A stretch of DNA of 64,000 nt from Forficula auricularia. Lineage: Eukaryota; Arthropoda; Insecta; Dermaptera; Forficulidae. Position numbers and translations under genes: made by a program. Below, one piece after another: positions 21,726-32,439 of the stretch. The notes under the pieces were generated by a model. That model was given only the letters and a program-made list of their open reading frames with translations. It ran no database searches and had not been told where the DNA came from. Every line of letters starts with the position of its first letter. The first letter of the stretch is position 1. The stretch spans positions 4,041,965 to 4,105,964 of the forward strand of contig JALMQS010000187.1 in NCBI GenBank assembly GCA_024734495.1, written 5' to 3'.

Positions 21726-22328
21726 TTTATTTGAAGAAGGCTACTATGATGTATGATTTATTTACAAATACAAATAATTAAATTTACAATGGTATCAAAA
21801 GACGTCTTCTGTTGTTCAGCGCGCCCAGTATGTGCGGTGTGCCTGTCTATCAGGCGGACCGAAGAATTTAATAAAGTCGATTTTTTTGCTTACTATGTTT
21901 AGAAATTTCTGAAAAGTAGAGGAAGAATTTTTATTTATTTCTCTATGTATGAATGGATTCAGATACTTTTGAAATTCAAGTACAGAAAGTCGCTTGAACC
22001 AACATTTTTTAATTTCTTAAATAAAGATCTCAATAAAAGTAGACTTTCTAGATTCAAAGCTGCAGTTTGAATAATTCAGAAAATAAGAAATCTTTTAATT
22101 ATCATATGGGATATGGAATGATTATAAGAAATCATCTAAAATTGGACACAAACGTTTGTATTAAGGTCTGTTCTAAGTTTCAAGTTCCTCGATCAAACTG
22201 TTTGCTGGCGAAAAATTGCCAAATTACTAAAATTTGCAGACAGCATACTGATTTTTCTCTTTTTCTTAAATTCCCATTAAAAAAAAATATATACCTATAA
22301 ATCATTTATATAGATAAATACAAATATT

Positions 22329-22513
22329 TTATAGAATAATCTTAGAAACATTTATTAAGAATCCAAGCGTGGCAGGAGAAATTCTCCCTTATCAATGTAA
22401 ATTTGAAAATAAATCTTAAAATAACTTTTTGTTCAAATTTAAATTGATAACAAAGGAAGAATTTCACCTGTAACGTCTGGATTTTTAATAAACATTTCTA
22501 GATTGTTCTATAA
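22329..22513. mobile_element. Family H foldback, copy 1
   Basis: Inverted arms begin with ATAGAATAATCTTAGAAAC on the left and end with TTTCTAGATTGTTCTAT on the right. Each arm contains the family H block: TTGATAA-type core, GGGAGAA/TTCTCCC stem, then an AACGT. Here the block is decayed (CACCTGTAACGTCTGG). Other copies are at 28578-28990, 39430-39650 and 41645-41833. Confidence 0.65.
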
Positions 22514-22514
22514 G

Positions 22515-23980
22515 AGATTTGAATTTTTTATGTACAATATGTACATTAACCAATCAATAAAAAAAATTTCTAAAAATTTATATACCTAACCATAAACAGC
22601 AAGAGAATATGAAATTAAAAATTCGGTAGAGAAAAGAAGCTTCTTTTTTTATTCAAATGACATATGGTTTGTGAATAAGAATGACCTTCAAAGAAAATTT
22701 GTATTGATATTAATCAAGGTTGAATTGTGATGGAAAAAAATAAATAATAAATATATTGAATGAAATTGCAATGAGTTGTTAGTTTACTCCACGCTTAAGG
22801 CGAAAATGAATAAATACCAAAGAGCATGATTGATTAGTTTTTTCAAAAATAATATCTGTCTCCGCTCACATATAAAAATAATATCAATTTAAAAATGAAA
22901 AATCTAGAGTTGTAACACAATTTATGTGTAAGGCAAATAAAGCAAACGGCGTTGCTAAGTTGAAAACACCAGTTCTGCTTGTTTACAGATATATGAGCAT
23001 AACCTATAAAATAAAATAATAAATCATATGCAAAAGAAATAAAATCAATTAAAAGAGACGTTATAATAGTCTATAACCGGTATTAAGTAAATCAAATCAA
23101 ATGGAAAATATTTTTTTTCATTTTTCATTTTTTTAGGCATATTAAATATTCTCGATCGATTTGCATCTAAACTATAAATTTAAATATATTAAAATGAATA
23201 TGATAATGTATTTAGATAAAATTAATTTAATAAATTAATAATTGAAAAAATTGTATTCTTATGATAAGGAACTTGCTAGGTTCACCAGAGTGTTGAATTT
23301 AATCTAAATTCTAATTTCTACCAGTCCGTCTCTCTCCGAAGAGAAAATTTTTCGAAATTTCTCATTTATGTTTAGAAATGTCTAAGACGTGGGGAAAATA
23401 ATTTCCAAACAATTTTCCTGCGATATATAAAGCGAATGTACCAATGTACGTAAAAAGTTTTGGTAAATACATGTTTGTATTTCTTCTTCAATTTTAAACT
23501 GCTTAAGTATCTAACTTACAGATGGAATACCGATAACCGTAATTAATGACCTGAAACTTGGTAGATCAATTTGTATTGGTAATCTGTGTTTTTGCGTCAG
23601 GTTTGATCATCTCCAACCGTTTTTAGATAAAAATTGTCAAATCGCAAATATTTCAAAGAGCCAACTAGACCGTATAGACCGAAAGCTAGTGAACATTTTG
23701 GACTATTATTTCAGAATGCAAATAAAATATTCCATACTGAAGTGTGATCAGAACAAACCCCGAAAGTGAAATTCTTACTCGTAGAATCGAGTCGTTTTTA
23801 GGATGTCAAAAATATTTTAAAATCAAATCATTTCAGAATGGTTAAATTTTATTTCAGGACGACATTCTCAATGACAACAATATTTTATACTAAAGGTAGA
23901 ACGATAGCCCAATCGCTAAGGGGTGCCACACGCTACAGTATGGGATATGTTATTTGTATTCTGAAATAATCTTCCAAGCT
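22515..23980. other. AT-rich DNA, nothing recognised
   Basis: About 1.5 kb with no convincing gene and no bounded element that I can define. Confidence 0.45.
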
Positions 23981-23984
23981 CTTA

Positions 23985-24189
23985 GGGCCAGTTGTATGTC
24001 GGTTTGTAAAGTCTTTGTTAAGTTGACAAACGGTCAAACCTTAGTATTCACCAAGTGCCCGGGCGGATGGCCAATCAGATGACACGCACTTTCATCTGAT
24101 TGGCCATCTGGCCGGGCACTTGGTGAATAGTAAGGTTTGACCGTTTGTCAACTTAACAAAGACTTTACAAAACGACATACAACTCGCCC
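23985..24189. mobile_element. Family G palindromic MITE, copy 1
   Basis: Long near-perfect arms with ends GGGCCAGTTGTATGTCGG and, inverted, GGGCGAGTTGTATGTCG. Flanked by TTA on both sides (23982-23984 and 24190-24192). Three-base TTA/TAA duplications are usual for PIF/Harbinger elements. The arms meet around ACACGCACTTT. Copy 2 is at 27392-27598. Confidence 0.85.
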
Positions 24190-24192
24190 TTA

Positions 24193-25089
24193 AACTAGTA
24201 GATCTTTTTCAAAGTGGTAAGTTATTTTCTTTTGAATATGACGAGAATTTACATGAGAAATGTATTATTGTATAACTAATAACTTAAATGTCTTTCAGAA
24301 AGAATGATATTGGATAATATGATAAAAATAATTAAATAATTTCAATAAATGGTTTTATTAATAAGGATGAGTTACGAATTTAATACGTAAAAAAGCATGT
24401 CCAAAATTTGATAAAAATCATGTTGCTGGATTCTTTGACCTAACCTTTTTTTAATCATAATGTTAATATATCAAGATGATGGAAAATTTCTGCAATGGAG
24501 TCAAAGGTACCCATGGATGAGTAGAATGTAGATATAGTGATAAAAGTGTTATACTGACAAAGAGAATGAACAGTTGGAAAGAAAAATGAAACCGTAGATA
24601 CGGGTCTGAAAGTTTTTAAATATATTAGAGCTATAGAATCTATTCAGTGTAGGAATCTGCGAGAATAAATCTTTTCCTTCACTAAATACCGCAACCTTAA
24701 GACCTCTAGAGTCAAATAAATTTGGCACAACAGTTTGTATTGATAATCTTGCATTTCACAGCGACTGTTATATTTTTAAGATTACAACACTATCTCTTTC
24801 TTTCCTGAATGCAAATTTTGATTAATAGGTTTTGCATTCAAACATTAAAAATTTTTTTTAAAGGTGATATCTATTAATAACTATGACGTTCTTTAGAATA
24901 TTATTCAACTATTTTGCTACTAAACTTATAATTTTTGCATGAATTATTTGCGTGTTTGCTTTATAATTATTTCATCAAACATTCTAACTACTTTCTAGCA
25001 TTTCGAGATCTTATTAAGTATATAGTAAAAGTCGTTTTAATATACATAATGTAAGAAGTAATTGCATTTTAATTTGATCATGTTTAATT
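24193..25089. other. AT-rich DNA, nothing recognised
   Basis: No gene or bounded repeat visible. Confidence 0.45.
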
Positions 25090-25420
25090 ATAATTTTTTT
25101 TTACTTTTTCAAATGCATGGGTAAAGTATTGTAATCGGTCTCGCGGATAGAGCAACTTCAAAGGGTCCTCAGGTAGACTACGGAACGCATGGCCTCAAAT
25201 TGTAGTATTCATTTAGGTTGAATTTTATCACGTGACGGTTTTGCCAAAAACTACATGGGGTCTCGTCCAGAGGCCAAAAAGTGCGATTTTTTCATTTAGT
25301 CTGTGCGAAATGTATGTAGTCATATTTTTTGTCCACAATTTTTTCCACACCGTTGAAAGGATTGAAATGAAATTGAAAACCTACCATTTCTTTAACAAAA
25401 TGAAGCGCTGATTATTTCTT
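25090..25420 (+). mobile_element. Family X copy 2
   Basis: Collinear with 57785-58155 (inverse): TTTTTACTTTTTCAAATGC, CTTCAAAGGGTCCTCAGG, TTGAATTTTATCACGTGACG, CCAAAAAGTGCGATTTTTTC, and AATGAAGCGCTGATTA at the far end. The tandem CATCCATA tract present in copy 3 is almost absent here (only ATGTATGTAG remains). Confidence 0.75.
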
Positions 25421-25489
25421 AATATAAACTATTTAATATGTTTAATATTAATACGTGTATAATGGATTAAAATTAGGAAAAGTTTTTTT

Positions 25490-25740
25490 GCTGTGAGTAG
25501 CAGTTATAGATTTTTACAAGGAATAAATAGGAGTGTCTTCTGCTTGATGGCACCATATAAATAATATATATATATATGTTTTTTCATTAAAGATCTTCGG
25601 TGTTGAGCTGTTTATCCGGAAAGATGTTTAGGCTAAAACCACTTAGATTACACATTTTAATGAGATAAACTCAAGAAAATTCCCTACGTTTCGACTCCTA
25701 TTTCTGGAGTCGTTTTCAAGTAGAGATTGAAAACTTAAGA
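25490..25740 (-). repeat. B2-like end plus hammerhead-like relic
   Basis: 25490-25570 resembles a B2 end (GAGTAGCAG, GTGTCTTCTGCTTGATG). At 25685-25732 the minus strand has CTTGAAAAC, a perfect GACTCC/GGAGTC stem, then GAAACGTAGGG. The 5' core is too altered for catalysis, but stem II and the GAAACGTA end follow the common pattern. Confidence 0.4.
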
Positions 25741-26135
25741 CAGACTAAGTTTTGTGTGAGTTTCAAACAATGAATAATTAGTGAGATCTGTTTCTCTTCC
25801 GGCCAGGTAATAGGTATAATTATCTTATGCTATTAAATGAGCGATTCTTACACGCACACAAAAATTTTAATATAGAATTGGTTTCTCGAAAACGATTTCG
25901 ATGAAAAAAAATCATGGAATATGGGCTTTTTGACCGGCAAATCGATCTGTCAGGGTTATCTCTTCGGGTAACATTAATTTGATAGTTTTTTTTCCTTGAT
26001 TGATGCAAAGGCAGCCCAAAGATAGTGAACACCACAAATTCAAAATAATCGAAATTATCAGAACGAAAAAGTCGAAATTTACCCTGCTAATTCAGGGTCA
26101 ACGAAGGAACCACCATGTGCCATATATTAATATTA

Positions 26136-26520
26136 CAGTGAAACCCCTCAAATCCGAACTAATTGGGGCTGTAGCCTGTTCGGATTAGCCGAAAGCAGCT
26201 TCGACAATTGAAGTTAACTGATATCAAGTGAAAGATTAAGTGATATTTTGTGTGTTTCTATTATTACTTCATTGTTTTTGCAAAGTGATTAACCTAAAGA
26301 ATTTCAATAACCAACTTTTACCGTTTTTCACTCCTGGATGACATAAGTATGTCGACTCATTTACACTAACTGTACTTCTTTGTTAATTTTTCAACTAATT
26401 ATGTAAAATAAGGTTATAATGTAGAATATATACATAATAGTTTTATGACTAAATAAATAAATTTATCTTTATTTCCCGGGATTTCGGATTTCCGGGGTTC
26501 GGATTTGAGGGGTCTCACTG
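26136..26520. mobile_element. pogo/Tigger-type MITE, copy 2
   Basis: Ends CAGTGAAACCCCTCAAATCC and, inverted, CAGTGAGACCCCTCAAATCC, with TA on both sides (26134-26135 and 26521-26522). It is collinear with 20739-21155 apart from short deletions. The frame at 26000-26188 overlaps it by chance. Confidence 0.93.
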
Positions 26521-26554
26521 TATTTTAAAAAGCAATCAAAAACTTAGCTCACAG

Positions 26555-26610
26555 CGATACCTTGATGATAGCCGGGCTGGGTCAAAACGTTGGCAAAAAA
26601 TTAATTTAAT
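26555..26610 (+). repeat. Degenerate hammerhead-like motif
   Basis: TTGATGA, an extra T, AGCC...GGGT, then CAAAACGTTGGC. C3 and G12 are altered, so this is a relic at best. A TTTAATTTAA tandem follows. Confidence 0.25.
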
Positions 26611-26776
26611 TTAATTTAATTCTGGTTTCAAATAAAAATCGACCTATTTACCTGAATTTAAAATTTAAAATATTAATATTACTTATCGTTTTTAACTAAA
26701 GTAAAAAATTACTGATAAACGTTCGGTCCGGCAGGTACTATTATATAAAAAATACAACGAAGAAAGGTAATATTAC

Positions 26777-26940
26777 CTGGTGATCTTAGCTGTACGTCTA
26801 GTGACATGTCTGGGCTGCCATAAGAGTCCATCAGGCTGATCAAAAATCTTGTTTGGTGAGGAGGATGTTGACAATACAGGCGAAGATTGTCCATCAGCTG
26901 CGATCCGTCGATTACGGATCCGTTGTCGCCGGCTAGTCAT
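26777..26940 (-). CDS. Candidate host gene first coding exon (unidentified)
   Basis: ATG at 26940 in AAAATGACT context, preceded in frame by a TGA, opens 54 codons rich in Arg and Ser: it starts MTSRRQRIRNRRIAADGQS and ends near PRHVTRRTAKIT. The frame ends at ACC-AG followed by GTAATA, a usable donor; reading on gives an immediate TAA, as expected if an intron starts there. GC is about 50%, far above the surroundings. Upstream lie a likely 5' UTR and a GC-rich region. I do not recognise the protein. A decayed transposon reading is the alternative. Confidence 0.35.
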
Positions 26941-27079
26941 TTTACGGATTGATTGTCATCGGCAACTTATACTACTCTGACGGAAAGAAATCCTCGATTG
27001 TGTTTTGTGAGTAAACATGGTGTCCACATGTCAACTCATTCCGAGCGATGCCGACATGTACCGCAGCCAGGCAAATCAC

Positions 27080-27116
27080 TCGAACTGCTTCCTTTGAGCG
27101 TAACAGAGAGACTGGT
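27080..27116 (-). promoter_or_regulatory. Candidate Inr-DPE core promoter
   Basis: On the minus strand an initiator-like CCAGTC places +1 at 27113. AGTTC falls at +28 to +32, matching the arthropod DPE consensus RGWYV at the canonical spacing. It lies 173 bp upstream of the candidate ATG at 26940 and next to a GC-rich block. Such matches are short and can arise by chance; GTTCGAGT here could also be a pol III B box. Confidence 0.25.
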
Positions 27117-27316
27117 TAGGGATGGCTGAGGGGACCGAGCGCCAGGGCGGGCCCCTACTAGTGGGGGCGAGAATTTCAGGAGTAGGGGATCCGCGACTCC
27201 TCCATGCCGGGTGTGATGTCACTCGCGGCGCAACAACCGAGCGCATTCGCCGGCCAGACGCTAATCCAGACGCTAGGCTCGTACTCTAGCCACCGGGCCA
27301 CTGGCACTCGGATTTC
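27117..27316. other. GC-rich block, promoter-proximal or SINE-like
   Basis: About 65% GC, with several CG dinucleotides. On the minus strand TGGCCCGGTGGCTAGAGT (about 27283-27300) resembles a pol III A box. It could be an upstream CpG-rich region of the candidate gene or part of a tRNA-derived SINE whose B box would be the GTTCGAGT at about 27080. The sequence does not decide. Confidence 0.35.
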
Positions 27317-28126
27317 TTAAGCGCTACCACACACTGCCCAGGTAGCATAGTCGCTCTGGAAGATGTCTTATCCAGCTCTTATTGTCTCTTAGGGTCAGTT
27401 GTATGTCGGTTGGTAAAGTCTTTGTAAAAGTTGACAAAGGGTAAAACTTTAGAATTCAGCTTGCGCCCAGCCGGATGGCCACTCAGATGACACGCACTTT
27501 CATCTGATTGGTCATCCCGCCATGGACAAGGTGAATTCTAAGGTTTTACCCTTTGTCAACATTTACAAAGACTTTACCAACCGACATACAATTGGCCCTA
27601 AGATGTCTTTAAGATATCTAGAAGATGTCCCAGTGTCTAGAAAACATCTTCTATACCAAGTGTGCTAACAGGATGCTTTTGCACAATCAAACTCTTAGGC
27701 TCGATTTCAACAAATGAACTTGAACTGAGGTAGCATCCAAATTTACCCTGAATCAACTTTTAAGGTCAAATATATTTCATTGAAAAAGTTTACTTACTAC
27801 TAGAGTACTACTCGTATTTCTTTAGCGCTACCACTCACAGCCCAGGTAGCATGGATTCTCTAGAAGATGTCTTATCCAGCTCTTATTGTATCTAAAATAT
27901 CTTTAAGATGTCTAGAAGATCTCCTAGTGTCTAAATCTAAGATGTCTTTAAGATATCTGTCTAGAAGATCTCACAGTGTCTAGAAAACATCTTCTAGACC
28001 AAGTGTGCTAACTGGGTGCTTTTGCACAATCAAACTTTTAGAACCGATTTCACCAAATGAACTTGAACTGAGGTAGCATCTAAATTTACCTTAAATCAAC
28101 TTTTAAGGTCAAATATATTTGAATTG
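27317..28126 (+). repeat. Tandem segmental duplication, two ~310-bp units
   Basis: Unit 1 (27317-27783) and unit 2 (27820-28126) share AGCGCTACCAC, CCCAGGTAGCAT, GAAGATGTCTTATCCAGC, TTTTGCACAATCAAAC and TTAAGGTCAAATATATTT in order. Unit 1 is longer only because family G copy 2 is inserted in it. Many GAAGATGTC/CTAGAAGAT short repeats occur inside. Confidence 0.85.
27392..27598. mobile_element. Family G palindromic MITE, copy 2
   Basis: Ends GGGTCAGTTGTATGTCGG and, inverted, GGGCCAATTGTATGTCGG. TTA stands on the left and TAA on the right. Unit 2 of the surrounding duplication shows the uninterrupted site near 27887, confirming insertion. Arms are more diverged than in copy 1 (for example GGATGGCCACTCAGATG against GATTGGTCATCC). 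Confidence 0.85.
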
Positions 28127-28441
28127 AAGGTTTTTTTAGTCGAGAGTAGCAGAATTTTTATAAATTGAAGGAGGCAATAAAAGAGTGTGTCTTCTTCTGG
28201 AATTATAAATTTTTAATTTATTTATAACAAGACTCTAGTTTCGAGAGCTTTGCCTTCTTCATCATTCTATTACAATTGATTCTCAGGAATTAATGCATAT
28301 ACATAAGATACATTAATTCCTGTGAATCAATTGTAATAGGCTGATGAAGAAGCCAAAGCTCTCGAAACTAGAGTCTCGTTATAAATAAATTAAAAATTTA
28401 TAATTCCAGCAGAAGACACACTCTTTTATTGTCTCCTTCAA
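28123..28441. mobile_element. Family B foldback with hammerhead-like arms, copy 1
   Basis: Bounded by TCAAATATATTTGA (28109-28122) and TCAAATAAATTTGA (28442-28455), 13 of 14 matching; unit 1 of the duplication has the empty site. The right arm holds CTGATGA (28341), an extra A, a mostly paired stem, then GAAACTAGAGTC. The left arm has lost the C of the core. Outer text is GAGAGTAGCAGAATTTTT, then GTGTGTCTTC. Confidence 0.85.
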
Positions 28442-28455
28442 TCAAATAAATTTGA

Positions 28456-28570
28456 TAGAAAAGGTTTATTTTGCCGAGAGTAGTGGAGTTGATTCATAAA
28501 GAGAAATCAATAAGTTTGTCCTCTGCTTTATGCTTGTCTCCAACAAATAATTTCTATATATATGTAAGTA
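28456..28570 (+). repeat. B2-type element end
   Basis: Reads TTTGCCGAGAGTAGTGGAG, AAAGAGAAATCAATAAG and TTGTCCTCTGC. It matches the left end of the complete B2 element at 56778-57094. No partner arm is visible. Confidence 0.55.
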
Positions 28571-28577
28571 TAGATAT

Positions 28578-28990
28578 CTTATAGAATAACACATCTTTTA
28601 AAAAAAATATTCAAACGTTTAATTAAACCCGAGGGGTGAACCGCGATTGGAATTAGGCGTACACATTTTTTGAATTATGTGGAATTATTTTGGAATTCAT
28701 GAGATAATGCCCCTTCATCTATTGTCTTCTACTTGGAAATGAAAGTGGAAGTGGAAGTAGGTGTACACGATATTAGGTCGCGGTTCACCCTTCGATTAAA
28801 CCCAAACGTTCTGGGAGAATTTTTCCCTTTATCAATGTAATTTTTCAAATAGTAAAAAAAAAGTTGCTTTTTCTAAGAAATAAAAAGCAACTTTTTTTTT
28901 TCTTTTTTACCATTTGCAAAATTCCATTGATAAAGGGAAAATTTCTCCCGAAACGTTTGTGTTTAATTACACGTTTTTTAATTTAAAGAT
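28578..28990. mobile_element. Family H foldback, copy 2 (interrupted)
   Basis: Arms carry TTCAAACGTTTAATTAAACC on the left and the inverse on the right. The right arm shows the family H block best: TTGATAA, an extra A, a GGGA-type stem, then CCCGAAACGTTTG. C3 and G8 of a hammerhead core are altered. A secondary palindrome built on AAAAAAGTTGCTTTTT sits at the centre (28855-28905). Family O copy 1 is inserted in the left arm. Confidence 0.7.
28630..28794. mobile_element. Family O TIR element, copy 1, 8-bp TSD
   Basis: Ends CGAGGGGTGAACCGCGATTG and, inverted, CGAAGGGTGAACCGCGAC. Flanked by perfect ATTAAACC (28622-28629 and 28795-28802) and nested in family H. Next to the right end is GGAAGTGGAAGTAGGTGTAC, as in copy 2. 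Eight-base duplications suggest hAT or P-type integration. No coding sequence. Confidence 0.9.
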
Positions 28991-28999
28991 TTCTATTTA

Positions 29000-30270
29000 T
29001 TTTAATTATATAACATCAATCATTTTTTTTTCAATATAACTTAAAAACGAAAGATGATAAAAAGTTTGAATTGGGGGAAAATTTTTTGAATTTTCTAAAC
29101 GAAAAAATGTTAAAATTTTGGGCTTTATAGTTTGCAAATTCGACATTGAAAATCAGAAATATCTCACATATTTGGTTATGGAGCACTTAAATTATTGAAG
29201 CCAATGAGCTGAAATTTAGTAAATTTTTGTATTAATATGGTACACTTTTGTGCTATCATTGAGCTTTCTATCCTAAGCTACTCTGAGACAAAATAATTTC
29301 CAAAATATCATAATTTGCAGAGAGCGTACCGAGTCTTCAAAAAGTTTTCTCCAATTTTGGCATTTAAATTCTAGAGAACCTGGACACTTGTGGACAGGTG
29401 GTTTTCCTTTATTATAGCTTTTGCAAGGAAGAAAAGCGGCTAAGTGCGAGTTTCACTCCGACACCTAGAGTTCCGTAGTGTTTTTTATCAGTCAACCAAA
29501 AATTTTCACTAAATTACTTCTATGAATTTTTACATTCCTAAAAGTATGATTTTAAGACTATTATTTCACAATTAACTGGATACATTAAAAAGAATCATAT
29601 TTCTACAAAAAATTTACTCATATAAAACTTTCTAAAGTTCAACGAAGATATATTATATTACAAGTAATAATATCAACACCAAGGGTGAGATTATATTTAT
29701 ATGCAAATGGTAGATCCGATGACGTCATTAGGTCAACGGAAGACGCCAAGGTTGACTACAAAAACACCAATCGAAAAAAAAACTTCGAAAAGTTAGCTAG
29801 CAATTGAAATCATCAAATCATCTAAAAGGAAAAATAAACAATTATAGTAATTCAAATTAATTATCTAACCTATTAATTAACGATAATATGAAAATTATGA
29901 TGAGACATACATTCTTCGGTGAATTGGTTAAATTGTTTACAGCCAATGAGTAAATGTACTGAATCAGCAGAAATAAAAATATTCTCGTGTTTTTAGTCTA
30001 CACCACATTACTTTTACTTACCTCGCATTATTAACAAACTACAGTAAATTTATTTATTTTTCAAAAATAGAGACATAACAAAAATATTGTGGGTCATACT
30101 GGGTCCATACTCATCATTTTAGGTTTATAAATATTTTCAAATCTAAGACTTACAAGTATTTGATTTTTATCAAAATTTATAGACAAAAAAGAACATGTAC
30201 TTTATGGTAATTACTGAAAATTTAAAAAATAATCACTAGAGCCTTTTTAGAAATTTGAGAAAAATCTAAA
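29000..30270. other. AT-rich DNA with a family T relic
   Basis: No gene. A decayed family T copy lies at about 29195-29365 (AGCGTACCGAGTCTTC at 29333). 29690-29780 is of higher complexity (GATGACGTCATTAGGTCAAC) without an open frame of note. Confidence 0.4.
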
Positions 30271-30279
30271 ATAATAAAA

Positions 30280-30392
30280 AGAAGGAATAAGCCTTCGAAA
30301 CGTCGGTTTATGAATAAAAATATAGTTTAAATTATCTTCTTTTTTTTTTAATTTTGGACTGCCTCAACAATATCCACTCAATATTATTAATT
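30280..30392 (+). ncRNA. Family F copy 1, hammerhead 3' half
   Basis: GAAGG/CCTTC stem around AATAAG, then GAAACGTCGGTTTATG and the family F tail (TAGTTTAAATTATCTTC, TTGGACTGCCTCA). The CTGAAGA half of the core is missing, replaced by AATAAAAA. It is therefore a 5'-truncated copy of the element seen complete at 60183. Confidence 0.55.
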
Positions 30393-30415
30393 TTGTTGTT
30401 ATATGTCTTTATTGA

Positions 30416-30552
30416 TTTTTTTTTGGCTTTTTGGCTTTTCGGCATCAGCCAATTTACGATACTATTATATTTTGTCTTCTATCTAGTCGGATTCGAACCC
30501 GGGTCCACTTGATTAGCAGGCTGGCACGCTATCCCCTCGGCCAACCCGACCC
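30416..30552 (-). mobile_element. tRNA-derived SINE, copy 2
   Basis: Same head as 12888-13064: GGGTCGGGTTGGCCGAGGGG, CTGCTAATC, GGGTTCGAATCC (a better B box). An internal deletion shortens the body. It ends in an A-rich tail at the left. A target duplication is not clear. It abuts the tail of family F copy 1. Confidence 0.85.
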
Positions 30553-30599
30553 CCGCTTGTTGAAACATAACATAAATTTTAAATTTAATATTGTTGAGA

Positions 30600-31125
30600 T
30601 TTAATATTTATTTATTTTGAGCAATCTCTATCACAGATAGAGAGGTCAAGCTTTCGAAAATAAAACACGTTTTTGAGCTACTTTTGAGCGTAAAACAAGT
30701 GTTTAATAAAAATTCGCAGTTACCTACCTATAAAAATTATTATATATGATGCATCCAATCACTTTTTAATAATCAAAGTTAATTTTATATTATTAAAATT
30801 ATAAAATTTCAAAAAAATAGTCCAACAATATTTCCAATTATTATCAAAATTAAGTGAAATTCTATTTTTATATCATATAGAATAAAATTTCTATATAAGG
30901 AATCTTGGAACATTGCGTGTATGGAAATTAATAAATAGAAGTTGCAATCAACTCATTAATTCTAAATTGAAATCTAAAATTTAATAGAATGTTTAGACAA
31001 ACTTATTTAAAACAATATAATGAGAAAAAATAATAAAAATTGTTAATCTTGAATTATTCAATTAAGTGGTAACAAATTAAAAATATAAAATTCGACAAAT
31101 ACTTCTAACCAATCGCCAGCAATCA
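30600..31125 (+). repeat. Paralogous segment U, copy 1
   Basis: Collinear with 32440-33295: CACAGATAGAGAGGTCAAGC, CACTTTTTAATAATCAAAG, ATATAAGGAATCTTGG, ACTTCTAACCAATCG. This copy lacks the poly(A) insertion found in copy 2 and ends at transposon J1. It supplies the empty site for that insertion. Confidence 0.8.
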
Positions 31126-31133
31126 ATACAGAG

Positions 31134-32022
31134 TAGGGTGCTCCTTTATTTTGATATTTTCGAATATTCACGCTGACAGGGGCTCTCACATGGTTAGTAG
31201 GTAAATAAAAAATCCCTCGTTTCTAAGTCTCTATCTCAATTTTAACCTAGGGCTACACAAAGATTAAGTTTCCCATTTAAATAACATAGGGGTTTTGGGT
31301 TGAACGATCAATTTTTTATTTCGGCCAAAGTAATGGTTCAAAAAAATTGAAACTCAGTAGACTTTATCCTTATAATAGTAGCTATCCTCAAGAATTTTTA
31401 TAGATTTTTAGCTATTATACTGAGTCTATAACTTACTAATACTAAGATATAGCAGTATTTTTATCTAGACGTAACTCCAAAATTGTAATAGCTAAAAATA
31501 TGTAGAAATTCTGAAGGATAACTAATATTATAAGGATAAAGTATACACAGTTTCAAATTTTTTTGAACCATTACTTTGGCCGGATTAAATAATTGATCGT
31601 TCAATGTCAAAACCCCCATGTTATTTAAATAGGATGGGAAACTTAATCGCTGTGTAGAACTAGACTAAAATTGAGATAGAGACTTTGAAATTTGGGATAT
31701 TTTTTTAAAGTTTATAATGGGAAAATAAGGACTAGTTTTTATGTGTGACTTTTTTATTTATCAGCCATCGTTTAGGTTGATCACCCGACTTCTTCATGCC
31801 TATTTGAAGGTCTGGAAGAAGTCGGCAAGCCGACGAAACGTTGGCTGATAAATAAAAAGTCATTTATGATAAAACTTGTCCTTATTTTCTCATTTTAAAC
31901 ATTCAAATTAATACAAATTATGGACGGAAATGATAATAATAATTAGGGATTATTGTTTTATTATTTATTTTTAATCATATGAGCTTCTGTCACCGTAAAT
32001 ATCCAAAATAAGGAGGACTCTT
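31134..32022. mobile_element. Family J hAT-type foldback, copy 1
   Basis: Ends TAGGGTGCTCCTTTATTTTG and, inverted, AAGAGTCCTCCTTATTTTGG. Flanked by ATACAGAG (31126-31133 and 32023-32030). The segment U paralogue at 33290-33300 is uninterrupted, confirming insertion. Long inner arms (for example CCATTACTTTGGCCGG and its inverse) mirror each other. Family V is nested in the right part. No transposase. Confidence 0.88.
31703..31903. mobile_element. Family V foldback with hammerhead-like arm
   Basis: Inverted arms (about 31703-31800 and 31808-31903) meet over TATTTGAAGG. The right arm has CTGGAAGA (one base longer than CTGAAGA), an extra A, a perfect GTCGGC/GCCGAC stem over AA, then GAAACGTTGGCTGATAA. 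The left arm is decayed. It lies inside transposon J1. Confidence 0.65.
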
Positions 32023-32439
32023 ATACAGAGGTATAGAAAAGAAGAAACCTGAAATTTAGTTAGAAGTTATAGATATCTAATAATTTTGAAAATGATAAAA
32101 ATCTAATCCATTCTTAACTTTTTTTAAAGAAATAATTTTAATCTAATCGAGGAAAATTATTAAAAAGGGAGCAGATAGAATGATCTCTCTTCCTTCAGAG
32201 CTAAGGCCAAGAATGGAAATACAAGTCTAGACCTGTTTCAGACTAGAAGAGCTTAATTTCTTAATTTCTATTATTCTAGCAACGGCCTTTTGGCTCTAGG
32301 TAAGAAAATATTATATCGAAATGAATATGAGATTTAGATATGTATCATTTAAATTTATTAACTAACCGAAATTCTAAATAGCGTACCGAGGCTTGAAAAA
32401 GTTTCACTTATTCTTTCAATTCATCAATGTCTCGAGTTT

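Noticed and set aside
26555..26610. Functional hammerhead
   Set aside because: C3 and G12 are both altered and stem II is poorly paired; listed only as a relic.
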